Source: Candidatus Helarchaeota archaeon (GTDB taxonomy: Archaea; Asgardarchaeota; Lokiarchaeia; Helarchaeales; HEL-GB-A). From it: DNA of 20,913 nt. Below, piece by piece: positions 1 through 7,330 of the stretch. The DNA lies in contig JABXJU010000063.1 of assembly GCA_013375405.1 (NCBI GenBank), forward strand, positions 1-20,913. Reading direction: 5' to 3'. The translations under genes and the position numbers were made by a program. Under the pieces are notes generated by a model. That model was given only the letters and a program-made list of their open reading frames with translations. It was not told where the DNA came from and did not search any database. The first letter of the stretch is position 1, and every line of letters starts with the position of its first letter.

Positions 1-306
1 AAGTCCTTTTGTTGATGAGAGGATAAGAAAAATAGAGGTGCTAATTATCACTGCAAGGATTAAATTTTCAATCTGCGCCCCAATAGTCACAACATCTAAC
101 AGTCCTACTCCAATAGTTTCACTTACAGCCCCTCCAAGAAGAACCGCCCCTACGATATTTATCGCAAATCCCATTATTAGAACCCATTTCAATTTCATTG
201 CCCCAGTCCCCACCATTGGTGCCATTGCTTCATCATTGGCTCCAATTCCAAATGCAATGACAATACTGAGCGCCAATAATACAATTAAAAGAACGGTTGG
301 GTCCAT
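1..306 (-). CDS. PiT-family phosphate transporter, N-terminal part (cut by window edge)
   Basis: The minus strand from an ATG at 306 reads open to the window edge, giving 102 residues with no stop. The product begins MDPTVLLIVLLALSIVIAFG and continues into GANDEAMAPMVGTGA at about residues 23-37. This matches the GANDxAN signature of the first PiT (PHO4, PF01384) repeat. Further hydrophobic stretches follow at about 41-60 and 80-97. Family role: Na+ or H+ coupled inorganic phosphate import through the cytoplasmic membrane. The gene starts 39 bp after the DUF47 gene on the same strand, the usual partner pairing, so the two probably form an operon. A weak GGAAG lies about 10 nt before the ATG. 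The signature is unusual (NDEAMA rather than NDVAN), so ion or substrate preference is uncertain. The C-terminal half lies outside the window. Confidence 0.85.
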   Translation of the reverse strand, partial: MDPTVLLIVLLALSIVIAFGIGANDEAMAPMVGTGAMKLKWVLIMGFAINIVGAVLLGGAVSETIGVGLLDVVTIGAQIENLILAVIISTSIFLILSSTKGL

Positions 307-345
307 CGTTAAAATTCTTCCTATATTTTTTGTTTTAATTAATCT

Positions 346-999
346 TTACTCTAATACTAAATATTTTATTGCTATCTTCCGGAGAAAATCAGAAGTTTCT
401 TCAGATTCATCTAAAATGGCTATGAGATATTCTGTACTCGTATAGAGAAGCATTTTTTCAGGATTGTCTACTTTACCTTTGATAATATCTTCCATTATTT
501 CAAATGAATGATTGCGTGCATGGCGTCGGAGTTCTTCTACAAGTTTGGTCGCTTCAATCGCCTTCTGCAAGTCATCTTCTGCCACATCAATTGCATTTGA
601 AAGCGTTTTAACAGCTTCTGCCAAATCGTTCGTAAACTTTTTGAAATGGTCTGCAACAATGCTATAATCTTTAATCAAGGTTGAATGCGTTTGAATGGTT
701 CTTGTCGCATATTCAATACGATCTAAAACAATATCAATTCTCTCAATTAATTCAATACGATCTGCTCTACTGAAAGCTAATGTTTCCCTTTTGATAAATT
801 TCTCAATGAGTTCTTCTTTTAATCGATCTGCTTTTTTCTCGACTTCTATTATTAGCTTTACTTTTTTATTGAACTCCGAATGCTTATTATCACACAAAAA
901 ATGAATGGCTTCTTTAAAAACAGTGATTCCTTCAACTAATAACGCGTTGAACTCACGCATCACATCTTCTAATTTTCTCTTTTCCTTCTTGTCTGTCAT
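346..999 (-). CDS. DUF47 / PhoU-like phosphate transport regulator
   Basis: The 217-residue product is almost entirely alpha-helical and charged. It has the family pattern of Glu/Asp-rich metal-binding helices: VEKKADRLKEELIEKF at about 52-67, followed by a segment with SRADRIELIERIDIVLDRIE. This is the DUF47 (TIGR00153, PhoU_div) signature, and about 215 residues is the normal family length. Members are cytoplasmic PhoU-like proteins encoded next to PiT transporters and thought to control phosphate uptake. Here the PiT gene follows 39 bp downstream. The ATG at 999 is preceded by GGAAGGA about 7 nt upstream, a moderate ribosome binding site. The gene is divergent from the DUF2117 gene across a 145-bp AT-rich gap. 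Assignment is firm; the regulatory role is inferred from family and context. Confidence 0.88.
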   Translation of the reverse strand: MTDKKEKRKLEDVMREFNALLVEGITVFKEAIHFLCDNKHSEFNKKVKLIIEVEKKADRLKEELIEKFIKRETLAFSRADRIELIERIDIVLDRIEYATRTIQTHSTLIKDYSIVADHFKKFTNDLAEAVKTLSNAIDVAEDDLQKAIEATKLVEELRRHARNHSFEIMEDIIKGKVDNPEKMLLYTSTEYLIAILDESEETSDFLRKIAIKYLVLE

Positions 1000-1066
1000 T
1001 ATTTATCCTTCCCATGAAACCCAATATCTCATGAGTACTAAAAGTGTATAGACTAATTTATTTCAA

Positions 1067-1074
1067 TTATATAA
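1067..1074 (+). promoter_or_regulatory. Candidate TATA box in divergent intergenic region
   Basis: TTATATAA lies in the gap between the divergent DUF47 and DUF2117 genes. An archaeal TATA element here would place transcription start near 1095-1100 on the plus strand, giving a leader of about 45 nt to the ATG at 1145. The element is nearly symmetric, so it could also serve the minus strand, with a start near 1045. This is inference from position and composition only. Confidence 0.35.
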
Positions 1075-1144
1075 CTCTTAAGTATTATTGTAAAGACAAT
1101 CTTAGTACCTATTGATAACCAATAAATTAGCCCTAATTGATAAC

Positions 1145-2527
1145 ATGTTTCTTTTAATGTATGAGATCAGTGGAAAAAAAGATATTCACGGGTTGCGAAT
1201 GCGACTCATTTACACCTTACGAAAGCAAAACGCAATTCAATTAATGAGATCAACTTGGTTAATTTCAGCAATTGAGCCAAACCTCCAAGCCATTATAGAT
1301 GAATGTATTTATCAGGGGTATCCTATCTTAATTACCGAATGGAGTCCTCTTTATTTACAGGAACATATTCGAGACAAGGATGCTTCTCTCGCAGAATTAC
1401 ACATTGGAGTTGTTATTCATAGTCCAGAAGTTACTGAACTAGGCATAACAAAGGAATTTATCTCTAGATTAGATAAAGGTGGGCTACAATACCATGCAAT
1501 TTTGGGCGGCGTAATGGGACGTTTAGCAATTCTTGATACCAAGCTAGAAGAGAAAGTTTTCATCAATCATCCTTATAAACCCTCCGAGGCGATTGATTAT
1601 CTAATAAAGAGAAATATGGATTTAATCATTCTCCTAAATCAGGGTATTACACAAGAATCTGGAATCGAATTTGGACGTCAAGTCGTAGAAAATTCTAAAT
1701 TACTTTCTTTTTTTCAAGTGCCAATTATTCAACTTGACCGATTACAAAATGTTGATGCCTTTATGATTTGCTGGAACCATGACCATCTTCTATTTCAGAA
1801 TTGGCTTAAGGAAAACTATCATCTAGATACTATCAAACCATCTCCAAAGCAAGAACTTTTTAAAGTTGAGGGGGATTCTCTAACCCGGATTCTCCGAGCT
1901 GTGCAAAAGAATGATAAAATTTTGGTGAATGGTGTAGTAATTGGAGAAGTTACCTCTAATATTGTCGAAATTATTGCCAAATCAAACATTATTATTGATA
2001 TTAAAGGTGGTCGTAAAAATCCTCATGGCGTTGAGAAATTAGGCCCTATCGATCTCAAGAATGCCAGAATTACCACATTAAAATCACTTCGGCGGGTTCA
2101 TACGTCGTCACAACGAAAAATATCCGCTCCCAAAAAGAGAACTAACACCGCCATGCTCACTTGGCGTGGCGAAAAAGTATATTATCATGCCGATAAAATT
2201 GACTGCCTTGTCTCCATTGGCGATGATACGACTTTTATCTCAACAGAGATTCTCTCACGCTTTTCACGTCCTATTATTGGAATAATTGATGGGGATGCGG
2301 ATGGCATTCTCTATGAAGAAACGAGTTTATCTCAGTTAATAGAAATTGCCCCTGATAAATCTCTTTTTATCTTAGTTAAACCGGAATATGATGATGTAGT
2401 GGGGCGACTAATTGAAAAACAGATCTTCAAAAATCGGGTAAAAATAAAATATTCTCGCCTTAGTGAATTGAAAGAGAGAATTCTCGCGTTATCCGAAGAT
2501 TATTTGATAGAAACAAGTAGTAGATAA
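1145..2527 (+). CDS. DUF2117 family protein with extra N-terminal alpha/beta domain
   Basis: The product has 460 residues from the ATG at 1145; an in-frame TTG at 1112 would add 11, and neither has a clear ribosome binding site. The core at about 86-210 contains HIGVVIHSPEV, LGGVMGRLAILD, KPSEA, LIILLNQG and SGIEFGRQVV. I recognise these as the DUF2117 (PF09890) pattern of uncharacterised archaeal proteins. The C-terminal half has a small beta-rich segment (KILVNGVVIGEVTS, then HGVEKLG) and a Rossmann-like end (DCLVSIGDD, IIGIIDGDADG), possibly nucleotide or metabolite binding. The first 75 residues follow a strand-helix-strand-helix-strand order (FLLMYEIS, GLRMRLIYTLRKQ, QLMRSTWLIS, NLQAIIDECI, YPILITEW), reminiscent of ferredoxin-like Cas2-type folds. 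Function is unknown. The gene converges on the hdrA homologue with an 11-bp gap. Confidence 0.72.
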   Translation: MFLLMYEISGKKDIHGLRMRLIYTLRKQNAIQLMRSTWLISAIEPNLQAIIDECIYQGYPILITEWSPLYLQEHIRDKDASLAELHIGVVIHSPEVTELGITKEFISRLDKGGLQYHAILGGVMGRLAILDTKLEEKVFINHPYKPSEAIDYLIKRNMDLIILLNQGITQESGIEFGRQVVENSKLLSFFQVPIIQLDRLQNVDAFMICWNHDHLLFQNWLKENYHLDTIKPSPKQELFKVEGDSLTRILRAVQKNDKILVNGVVIGEVTSNIVEIIAKSNIIIDIKGGRKNPHGVEKLGPIDLKNARITTLKSLRRVHTSSQRKISAPKKRTNTAMLTWRGEKVYYHADKIDCLVSIGDDTTFISTEILSRFSRPIIGIIDGDADGILYEETSLSQLIEIAPDKSLFILVKPEYDDVVGRLIEKQIFKNRVKIKYSRLSELKERILALSEDYLIETSSR

Positions 2528-2538
2528 TCGGATTTTTA

Positions 2539-4923
2539 TTACGCTGGTTCCATATCCGATATTTTAGTAATTTCCACTCCACTCGGGCCTATAGCTTCAA
2601 GTTTTTTGGTAAAACGTGTTACTTCTTCTGCAATTTTTTGTGCTTCGGTTGCTGACGCACTAACTATTTCCACTCGGTCAGGATTTAATCCCTCTGCTAG
2701 TAACAATTCTTTTAAGGCTGAGACGCGTTGAGACGCCTTTGAGAATCCAGTTCGGTAATGACAATCTTGAGGATGGCAGCCTGCAATGAAGACTCCATCT
2801 GCCCCTTTCATGAGAGCATGAACGATAAATTGAGGATTAATTCGCCCAGTACAGAAAACCCGAATGATCCGAATGTTGCTGGGATATTGTATTTTAAACA
2901 TGCCTGCTAGATCTGCAGCTGCATAGGCGCACCAGTTACAAAAGAAGCCAATGATCAAAGGGAATTCTTTTTTTTCTGCTAAACAAGCACTAATTTCCTG
3001 TTCAATTTGGTCATTGGAAAAAACTACGCAGTCAATAGCTCTATTAGGGCATACAGCACTACAAGTGCCACATCCTAAACACCCGAGATCGTGTATTTGA
3101 ATCTTATCTTTTTCAATTTCAATGACATTTCGGTGACAACTCAATTCACAAAGCAGACACCTTTCACATAACTTTGGATCGATTGTTGGGGCGAAAATAT
3201 CGCTTTCAAGTTGGTCATGTTGAATCATATTTACTACATTTAAGGCTGCCGCCTCCGCTTGTAGTATGGATGTTTGAATGTCTTTCGGCCCTTGAATGCA
3301 CCCTGCTACGTAAATTCCTGGGATCGATGCAGATTCAGGTTTTATTTTCGGATGTTCTTCTTGATAAAATCCATCATGATCAGTGGCCACCTTTAAGAGA
3401 TTTGCTAATTCCATAGAACTCTTGCTGGGCTCCATTGCAACCGCTAGCACCAAGAGATCTATTTCTAATTCAACTATTTCACATAAAAGAGTATCTTCAA
3501 GCCGAATTGTTAATTTCTTCGATTCAGGATCTTCAAGAATATCCCCACTTCGCCCTCGAATGAAATGGATATTTTTCATCCCTTGTGCTTGCATGTAAAA
3601 TTCTTCGTATGCTTTCCCTGGCGTTCGAATATCTATGTATAAAATGTAAATCTGAGCATCTTCATATCTCTTTGCAATCTCAATCGCATGTTTGATGCTA
3701 TACATACAGCAAACTCCAGAGCAATATGAACGTGCCATCGGTTGAAGATCGCGACTGCCGACGCAGAGATGAAAGGCAATCTTTTTCGGAATATGTCCAT
3801 CAGAAGGACATGCTACAACCCCCTGCGTGGGTCCCGTTGGACTTAACATTCGCTCCATTTCTAAAGAAGTTATAACATTCTCATATTCGTTATACCCAAA
3901 CATTTCCAATGGGATAGGATCTAAGGGCTGAAATCCCGTGGCTGCAATAATTGCCCCTACCTCAAAAGTGATTTCTTCTTCTTTTTGATTGAAGTCAATG
4001 GCTTCTCGATCACACATGGACTCACAGACTTGACAGCCAATACAGGCTTGGGGATCTATAGTCGCAATATACGGGATTGCCTGCAGAAAAGGCAGGTGAA
4101 CAGCCTTCCGCGTGCAATATTCAGCGTTGTATTCATCAGGTACATCAATTGAACAATTTGTAGAGCAAAGCTCAATGCAGCTACCAACACACTTTTCTTC
4201 ATTTATAAACCGAGGATGCTTCAAGACTTGGATTTGAAAATTTCCCTTAACGCCAGACACCCTTTTTATTTCTGAATTCGTCAATAGTGAAATATTGGGA
4301 TGCCGGCTCACTTGCACCATCAACGGTGCCAAAATACAGATAGCACAATCAAAGGTGGGAAAAACTTTATCATACATCGCCATATGCCCCCCAATACTTG
4401 GTGCTTTTTCAACTAGATAGACTTGGTATCCAGCATCGGCAATCGAGAGGCTAGCTTTTATTCCGGCAATTCCACCTCCAACGACTAGGGCCTTCTTTAT
4501 AATGGTGGTATAAGATTTCTTGGTAGGTTTTGCATTCTTTACGCGAGCAATTGCCATTTTAATTAAATCAATTGCTTTTAGTATTGCCCCCTCAGAATCC
4601 ATAGAATGCACCCAACTAGCCTGTTCTCGAACATTGGCGATTTCTACAAAATAAGGATTTATACCGAGTTCTTCTATCACTTCATTGAATAGATCTTGAT
4701 GTAATTTTGGCGTACATGCCGCAATCACAATTCTATCAACTGAATTCTCTTTTATTGACTCTTTAATTTTCTCTAGCCCCGCTTCTGAGCATAAATATAA
4801 GTCATCAAAAACAAAGTAATTCGGATTGTCATGAAAAGCGTCTTTAACTTTTTCTAACTCGACCGTTGCTCCGATATTCGTGCCGCAGGAACACAGAAAA
4901 ATTCCAATTTTTGGATCTGCCAT
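2539..4923 (-). CDS. hdrA: HdrA-like heterodisulfide reductase subunit A fused to MvhD
   Basis: The 794-residue iron-sulfur flavoprotein has these parts in order: an N-terminal HdrA domain (IGIFLCSCGTNI; Cys at about 45 and 70); an FAD-binding VVGGGIAGIKAS near 147; FPTFDCAICILAP, the HdrA signature; four ferredoxin-type Cys sets near 245-257, 294-304, 586-596 and 615-625; and a C-terminal MvhD domain from about 655 (FFCNWCAY, VFCTGRINP, AGCHPQDCHYRTG) that would hold a [2Fe-2S] cluster. Family role: flavin-based electron bifurcation between ferredoxin and a disulfide or other acceptor, with MvhD passing electrons from a hydrogenase or dehydrogenase. The first ferredoxin set has unusual CxxxCxxxCxxxC spacing. 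No hdrB, hdrC or hydrogenase gene is adjacent, so its partner must be encoded elsewhere. I chose the ATG at 4923, with GTGAG just upstream, over an in-frame GTG at 4932. Confidence 0.92.
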   Translation of the reverse strand: MADPKIGIFLCSCGTNIGATVELEKVKDAFHDNPNYFVFDDLYLCSEAGLEKIKESIKENSVDRIVIAACTPKLHQDLFNEVIEELGINPYFVEIANVREQASWVHSMDSEGAILKAIDLIKMAIARVKNAKPTKKSYTTIIKKALVVGGGIAGIKASLSIADAGYQVYLVEKAPSIGGHMAMYDKVFPTFDCAICILAPLMVQVSRHPNISLLTNSEIKRVSGVKGNFQIQVLKHPRFINEEKCVGSCIELCSTNCSIDVPDEYNAEYCTRKAVHLPFLQAIPYIATIDPQACIGCQVCESMCDREAIDFNQKEEEITFEVGAIIAATGFQPLDPIPLEMFGYNEYENVITSLEMERMLSPTGPTQGVVACPSDGHIPKKIAFHLCVGSRDLQPMARSYCSGVCCMYSIKHAIEIAKRYEDAQIYILYIDIRTPGKAYEEFYMQAQGMKNIHFIRGRSGDILEDPESKKLTIRLEDTLLCEIVELEIDLLVLAVAMEPSKSSMELANLLKVATDHDGFYQEEHPKIKPESASIPGIYVAGCIQGPKDIQTSILQAEAAALNVVNMIQHDQLESDIFAPTIDPKLCERCLLCELSCHRNVIEIEKDKIQIHDLGCLGCGTCSAVCPNRAIDCVVFSNDQIEQEISACLAEKKEFPLIIGFFCNWCAYAAADLAGMFKIQYPSNIRIIRVFCTGRINPQFIVHALMKGADGVFIAGCHPQDCHYRTGFSKASQRVSALKELLLAEGLNPDRVEIVSASATEAQKIAEEVTRFTKKLEAIGPSGVEITKISDMEPA

Positions 4924-4927
4924 GTCT

Positions 4928-4946
4928 CTCACAAGTAATACTTGAG
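4928..4946. repeat. Imperfect inverted repeat over the hdrA start region
   Basis: CTCACAAGTA and TACTTGAG flank a single A. The arms pair over eight bases with a two-base bulge. The repeat covers the putative ribosome binding site of the HdrA gene and lies 5 nt from its ATG. It could be a regulatory hairpin or an operator, or chance in AT-rich DNA. Confidence 0.3.
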
Positions 4947-5016
4947 AAACAATTCAATTTAGTTTTTCTCATCTTAGCTCTTTTTCTTGTTAATGTCAAG
5001 TGAGCGATTTAATTAG

Positions 5017-5030
5017 AAAAAAGAAAAAAA
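5017..5030 (-). terminator. Oligo-T terminator after the duplicated-module gene
   Basis: On the minus strand, about 20 nt past the stop codon at 5051, the transcript would read T7-C-T6. Archaeal polymerase terminates at such uridine runs without needing a hairpin. This would separate the upstream gene from the hdrA homologue, whose start is about 95 bp further on. Confidence 0.5.
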
Positions 5031-5050
5031 GGTAGTGGATTAAGTACTGA

Positions 5051-5980
5051 TTATTTTTTTCTTTTGTATAAATTCAAGCCAACCAAAATCTCAGTTTCTT
5101 CAATTTTCTTATTTCCTCTAGTGGATGCGACTATTGTACTCTTTCCAGAGGCTGATGAGCCATAATCTTTCGTAGTATCCATTGTCAAAGTCAATATATT
5201 TCCGTCCAATTTTTTTTCTACATTCTGCATTTCTCTCTCTTTCTTTTTCTTCTTGATCTCTTTTTTTTCAGGGTATTTATAAGCAAACGCGCCCAAACTC
5301 AACTCTGTGCCTTTTAGGCGCCTGCCTCCGTGGGTACTAGCAACTATAATTGTCTTTCCCGTGCTTGATTTTCCCAATTCCTTGGATATATCAATCTTCA
5401 CGATTAACATTTTACCCTTAATTTCCCATTCGATATTATCAAAAGTTGTTTTCTCTTTAGTATATTTCATAATCCACTTTGCATATTGGGAAAACTTCTC
5501 GGCTTCCCAATCTTTAAGCCCCGCCGCCTTGATTTTATCAACCTTGACTTTTGCAAGTTCTTCAATCGTTGATGCCACATCTGCTTTTTTAAGTTTCTTT
5601 GCATTACCAGACGCAACTCCCTCAATCGCAACTGTGGTTAAACCACCCAATTCAGTTTCTGGGGTCTTCTCATATTCTTTATCAAGCAGTTCATCAATAG
5701 GCATAATTTCTTCATGCACTCCAGGTTCATTTGCTTGGATCATAATGTCTATTGCGTAGGAAATTCCCCGATTCAGTTTATAATCACTGAGTTCCTTTTC
5801 CTTTAACTTCCTAAATTCAGCATCCGCCAGCTTGGGAACTGTTTTAATATCTATATCCTCGAAACCTGGGACATCATCTTCAACTATCCCCGAAATTGCG
5901 TTTAACGGCAGATTGGGCAACTCTTTCATCGGTGTGTCTTGATATTCATTCACCAAAAGATATTTTACAGGTCTGACCAT
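5051..5980 (-). CDS. Uncharacterised protein of two duplicated modules (HhH-like pair plus SSxGK beta pair)
   Basis: The 309-residue product has no signal peptide or membrane segment. Residues 8-81 and 98-172 align with each other (LLVNEYQDTPMKEL with LLDKEYEKTPETEL; AISGIV with AIEGVA; YAIDIM with YAKWIM). Each half resembles a helix-hairpin-helix unit (AIEGVASGNAKKLKKAD, then STIEELAKV). Residues about 184-235 and 255-306 form a second repeat pair, each ending in an SSxxGK[ST]xIVAST run followed by a beta strand (LSLGAFAYK, ILVGLNLYK). The GK[ST] resembles a Walker A motif, but no P-loop NTPase fold follows. A Lys-rich linker (236-250) joins the last two units. An A-A'-B-B' protein with HhH-like units suggests nucleic-acid or protein scaffolding, but I do not recognise it. 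A GGTGAT ribosome binding site lies 5 nt before the ATG at 5980. Confidence 0.75.
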   Translation of the reverse strand: MVRPVKYLLVNEYQDTPMKELPNLPLNAISGIVEDDVPGFEDIDIKTVPKLADAEFRKLKEKELSDYKLNRGISYAIDIMIQANEPGVHEEIMPIDELLDKEYEKTPETELGGLTTVAIEGVASGNAKKLKKADVASTIEELAKVKVDKIKAAGLKDWEAEKFSQYAKWIMKYTKEKTTFDNIEWEIKGKMLIVKIDISKELGKSSTGKTIIVASTHGGRRLKGTELSLGAFAYKYPEKKEIKKKKKEREMQNVEKKLDGNILTLTMDTTKDYGSSASGKSTIVASTRGNKKIEETEILVGLNLYKRKK

Positions 5981-6004
5981 TCTTTATCACCATTTTCTCT
6001 CAGT

Positions 6005-6030
6005 CAAAAATATTGAGTACAATATTTTTG
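6005..6030. repeat. Perfect 11-bp inverted repeat, candidate operator
   Basis: CAAAAATATTG and CAATATTTTTG flank AGTA. The arms are perfect over 11 bases. The repeat lies in the 181-bp gap between the divergent duplicated-module gene (start 5980) and the thiolase gene (start 6162). A TTTAAATG element at about 6042-6049, read on the minus strand, would place transcription start near the repeat centre. That is a typical position for an archaeal repressor operator. The rest of the gap shows only AT-rich promoter-like sequence and the thiolase ribosome binding site. Confidence 0.5.
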
Positions 6031-6161
6031 TTTATGGTTTCATTTAAACAATAACTAATTATAACGAATGGTTCTCAGCGAGGTTGATGTGAAAATATCC
6101 ATTTTATTGAAATAGGAAATTTAATTAGGAATATTATTCATACTTTCAAAGGAGTGATAAT

Positions 6162-7325
6162 ATGCGAGATGTAGCTATAATTGGAGTTGGCATGACGAAG
6201 TTTGGGAAACTTCAAGATAAAAATTTAATGGATCTCTTGTCAGAATCTTCCCTTAAAGCAATTGAGGATTCAAACACTGCGGAATCAGACTTTGATGCCC
6301 TTTATGTCGCCTGTATGGCTGCGGAAACGCTGAATCATATGACGGGAATAGCCAGCGCCTTGGTGGATCGGATAAATTTAATTCCTGCAGCAGCTGATCA
6401 CATAAAAAATGGACCTGCGTCGGGAGGCTCTGCGATTAAGAACGCTTTTTATGCAATTGCCTCTGGTGCGTGCGATCTGATTTTGGTTGTGGGGGCAGAA
6501 AAAATGACCCATATCACGACTCCAGGGTTTGTAACTTCTGCTGTGGCTACTATCACCCATCATACAGCTGAACGCCTGCATGGCGTATCCCTACCATCCT
6601 TTGCGGGATTGCTTACACGTTTGTACATGGAAAAATATAATGTCCCTAAAGAGTGGATTACCAGCATCGCTGTGAAAAATCATAAAAATGGACTTCATAA
6701 CCCCTATGCGCATTTTCAAAAAGAAATTACTCTTGAAAAGGCTTTAACCTCTCCGATTATAGCAGATCCATTACAACTATATGATATTTGCCCGATTTCT
6801 GATGGAGGGGCTGCAATCGTTATGTGTCCTGCCGAAATGGCTAAAGAATTCTGCGATACCCCTGTCCTAATCACAGGTGTTGGGCAAGCAACCGATACCC
6901 ATATCATCTATGAGCGAGAAGATATCACTGTATTGAAGGCATTACAAATTTGTTCTAAACAAGCATACGACATGGCGAAGAAAACGCCTGAGGACATGGA
7001 TGTTGCGGAATTACATGATGCTTTTGAAATTCTTGAAGTGGTCGAAAGTGAAGATATCGGCTTCTTCAAGAAGGGCGAAGGCGCGAAAGCAGCCTATGAT
7101 GGGCTTACGGAAATTGGTGGCAAAATTCCAATAAATCCGTCAGGTGGCTTAAAAGCTCGAGGTCATCCATTAGGTGCCACAGGCGTTGCTCAAGTAATTG
7201 AATTAGTTTGGCAACTACGTAATGAAGCAGGGAAAAGACAAGTCCAAGATGCACAGACTGGAATAATTTGTAACTTCGGAGGATTTGGCAATAATATTGT
7301 AAGCATATTAGTGGAACGGATGTGA
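6162..7325 (+). CDS. SCP2-type thiolase homologue lacking the nucleophilic cysteine
   Basis: The 387-residue product has the archaeal/SCP-x thiolase fold signatures: VAIIGVGMTKFG at the start, ILVVGAEKMT near 108, ISDGGAAIVM near 208, ELHDAFEILE near 283 and GGLKARGHPLGATG near 327. It is the usual length of about 390. At the site where active thiolases carry Cys (CASG), this one reads NGPASGGSA, so Pro85 replaces the nucleophile. The later His motif (HDAF) and GHPLG are kept. The family works on acyl-CoA C-C bonds and typically partners with DUF35 proteins. A DUF35 gene follows immediately, and a methylmalonyl-CoA mutase gene after that. Loss of Cys argues against ordinary acetoacetyl-CoA thiolysis; a Claisen-independent aldolase-like activity or a scaffold role is possible. 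A strong ribosome binding site (GGAGTGAT, 6151-6158) supports the ATG. Confidence 0.88.
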   Translation: MRDVAIIGVGMTKFGKLQDKNLMDLLSESSLKAIEDSNTAESDFDALYVACMAAETLNHMTGIASALVDRINLIPAAADHIKNGPASGGSAIKNAFYAIASGACDLILVVGAEKMTHITTPGFVTSAVATITHHTAERLHGVSLPSFAGLLTRLYMEKYNVPKEWITSIAVKNHKNGLHNPYAHFQKEITLEKALTSPIIADPLQLYDICPISDGGAAIVMCPAEMAKEFCDTPVLITGVGQATDTHIIYEREDITVLKALQICSKQAYDMAKKTPEDMDVAELHDAFEILEVVESEDIGFFKKGEGAKAAYDGLTEIGGKIPINPSGGLKARGHPLGATGVAQVIELVWQLRNEAGKRQVQDAQTGIICNFGGFGNNIVSILVERM

Positions 7326-7330
7326 TATCT

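Noticed and set aside
5200..5400. Walker A-like GKSSTGKT and SSASGKST runs as evidence for an ATPase
   Set aside because: They occur twice in a repeated beta-rich unit, with no Walker B, no glycine-rich loop pattern GxxxxGK[ST] in proper context, and no NTPase fold after them.
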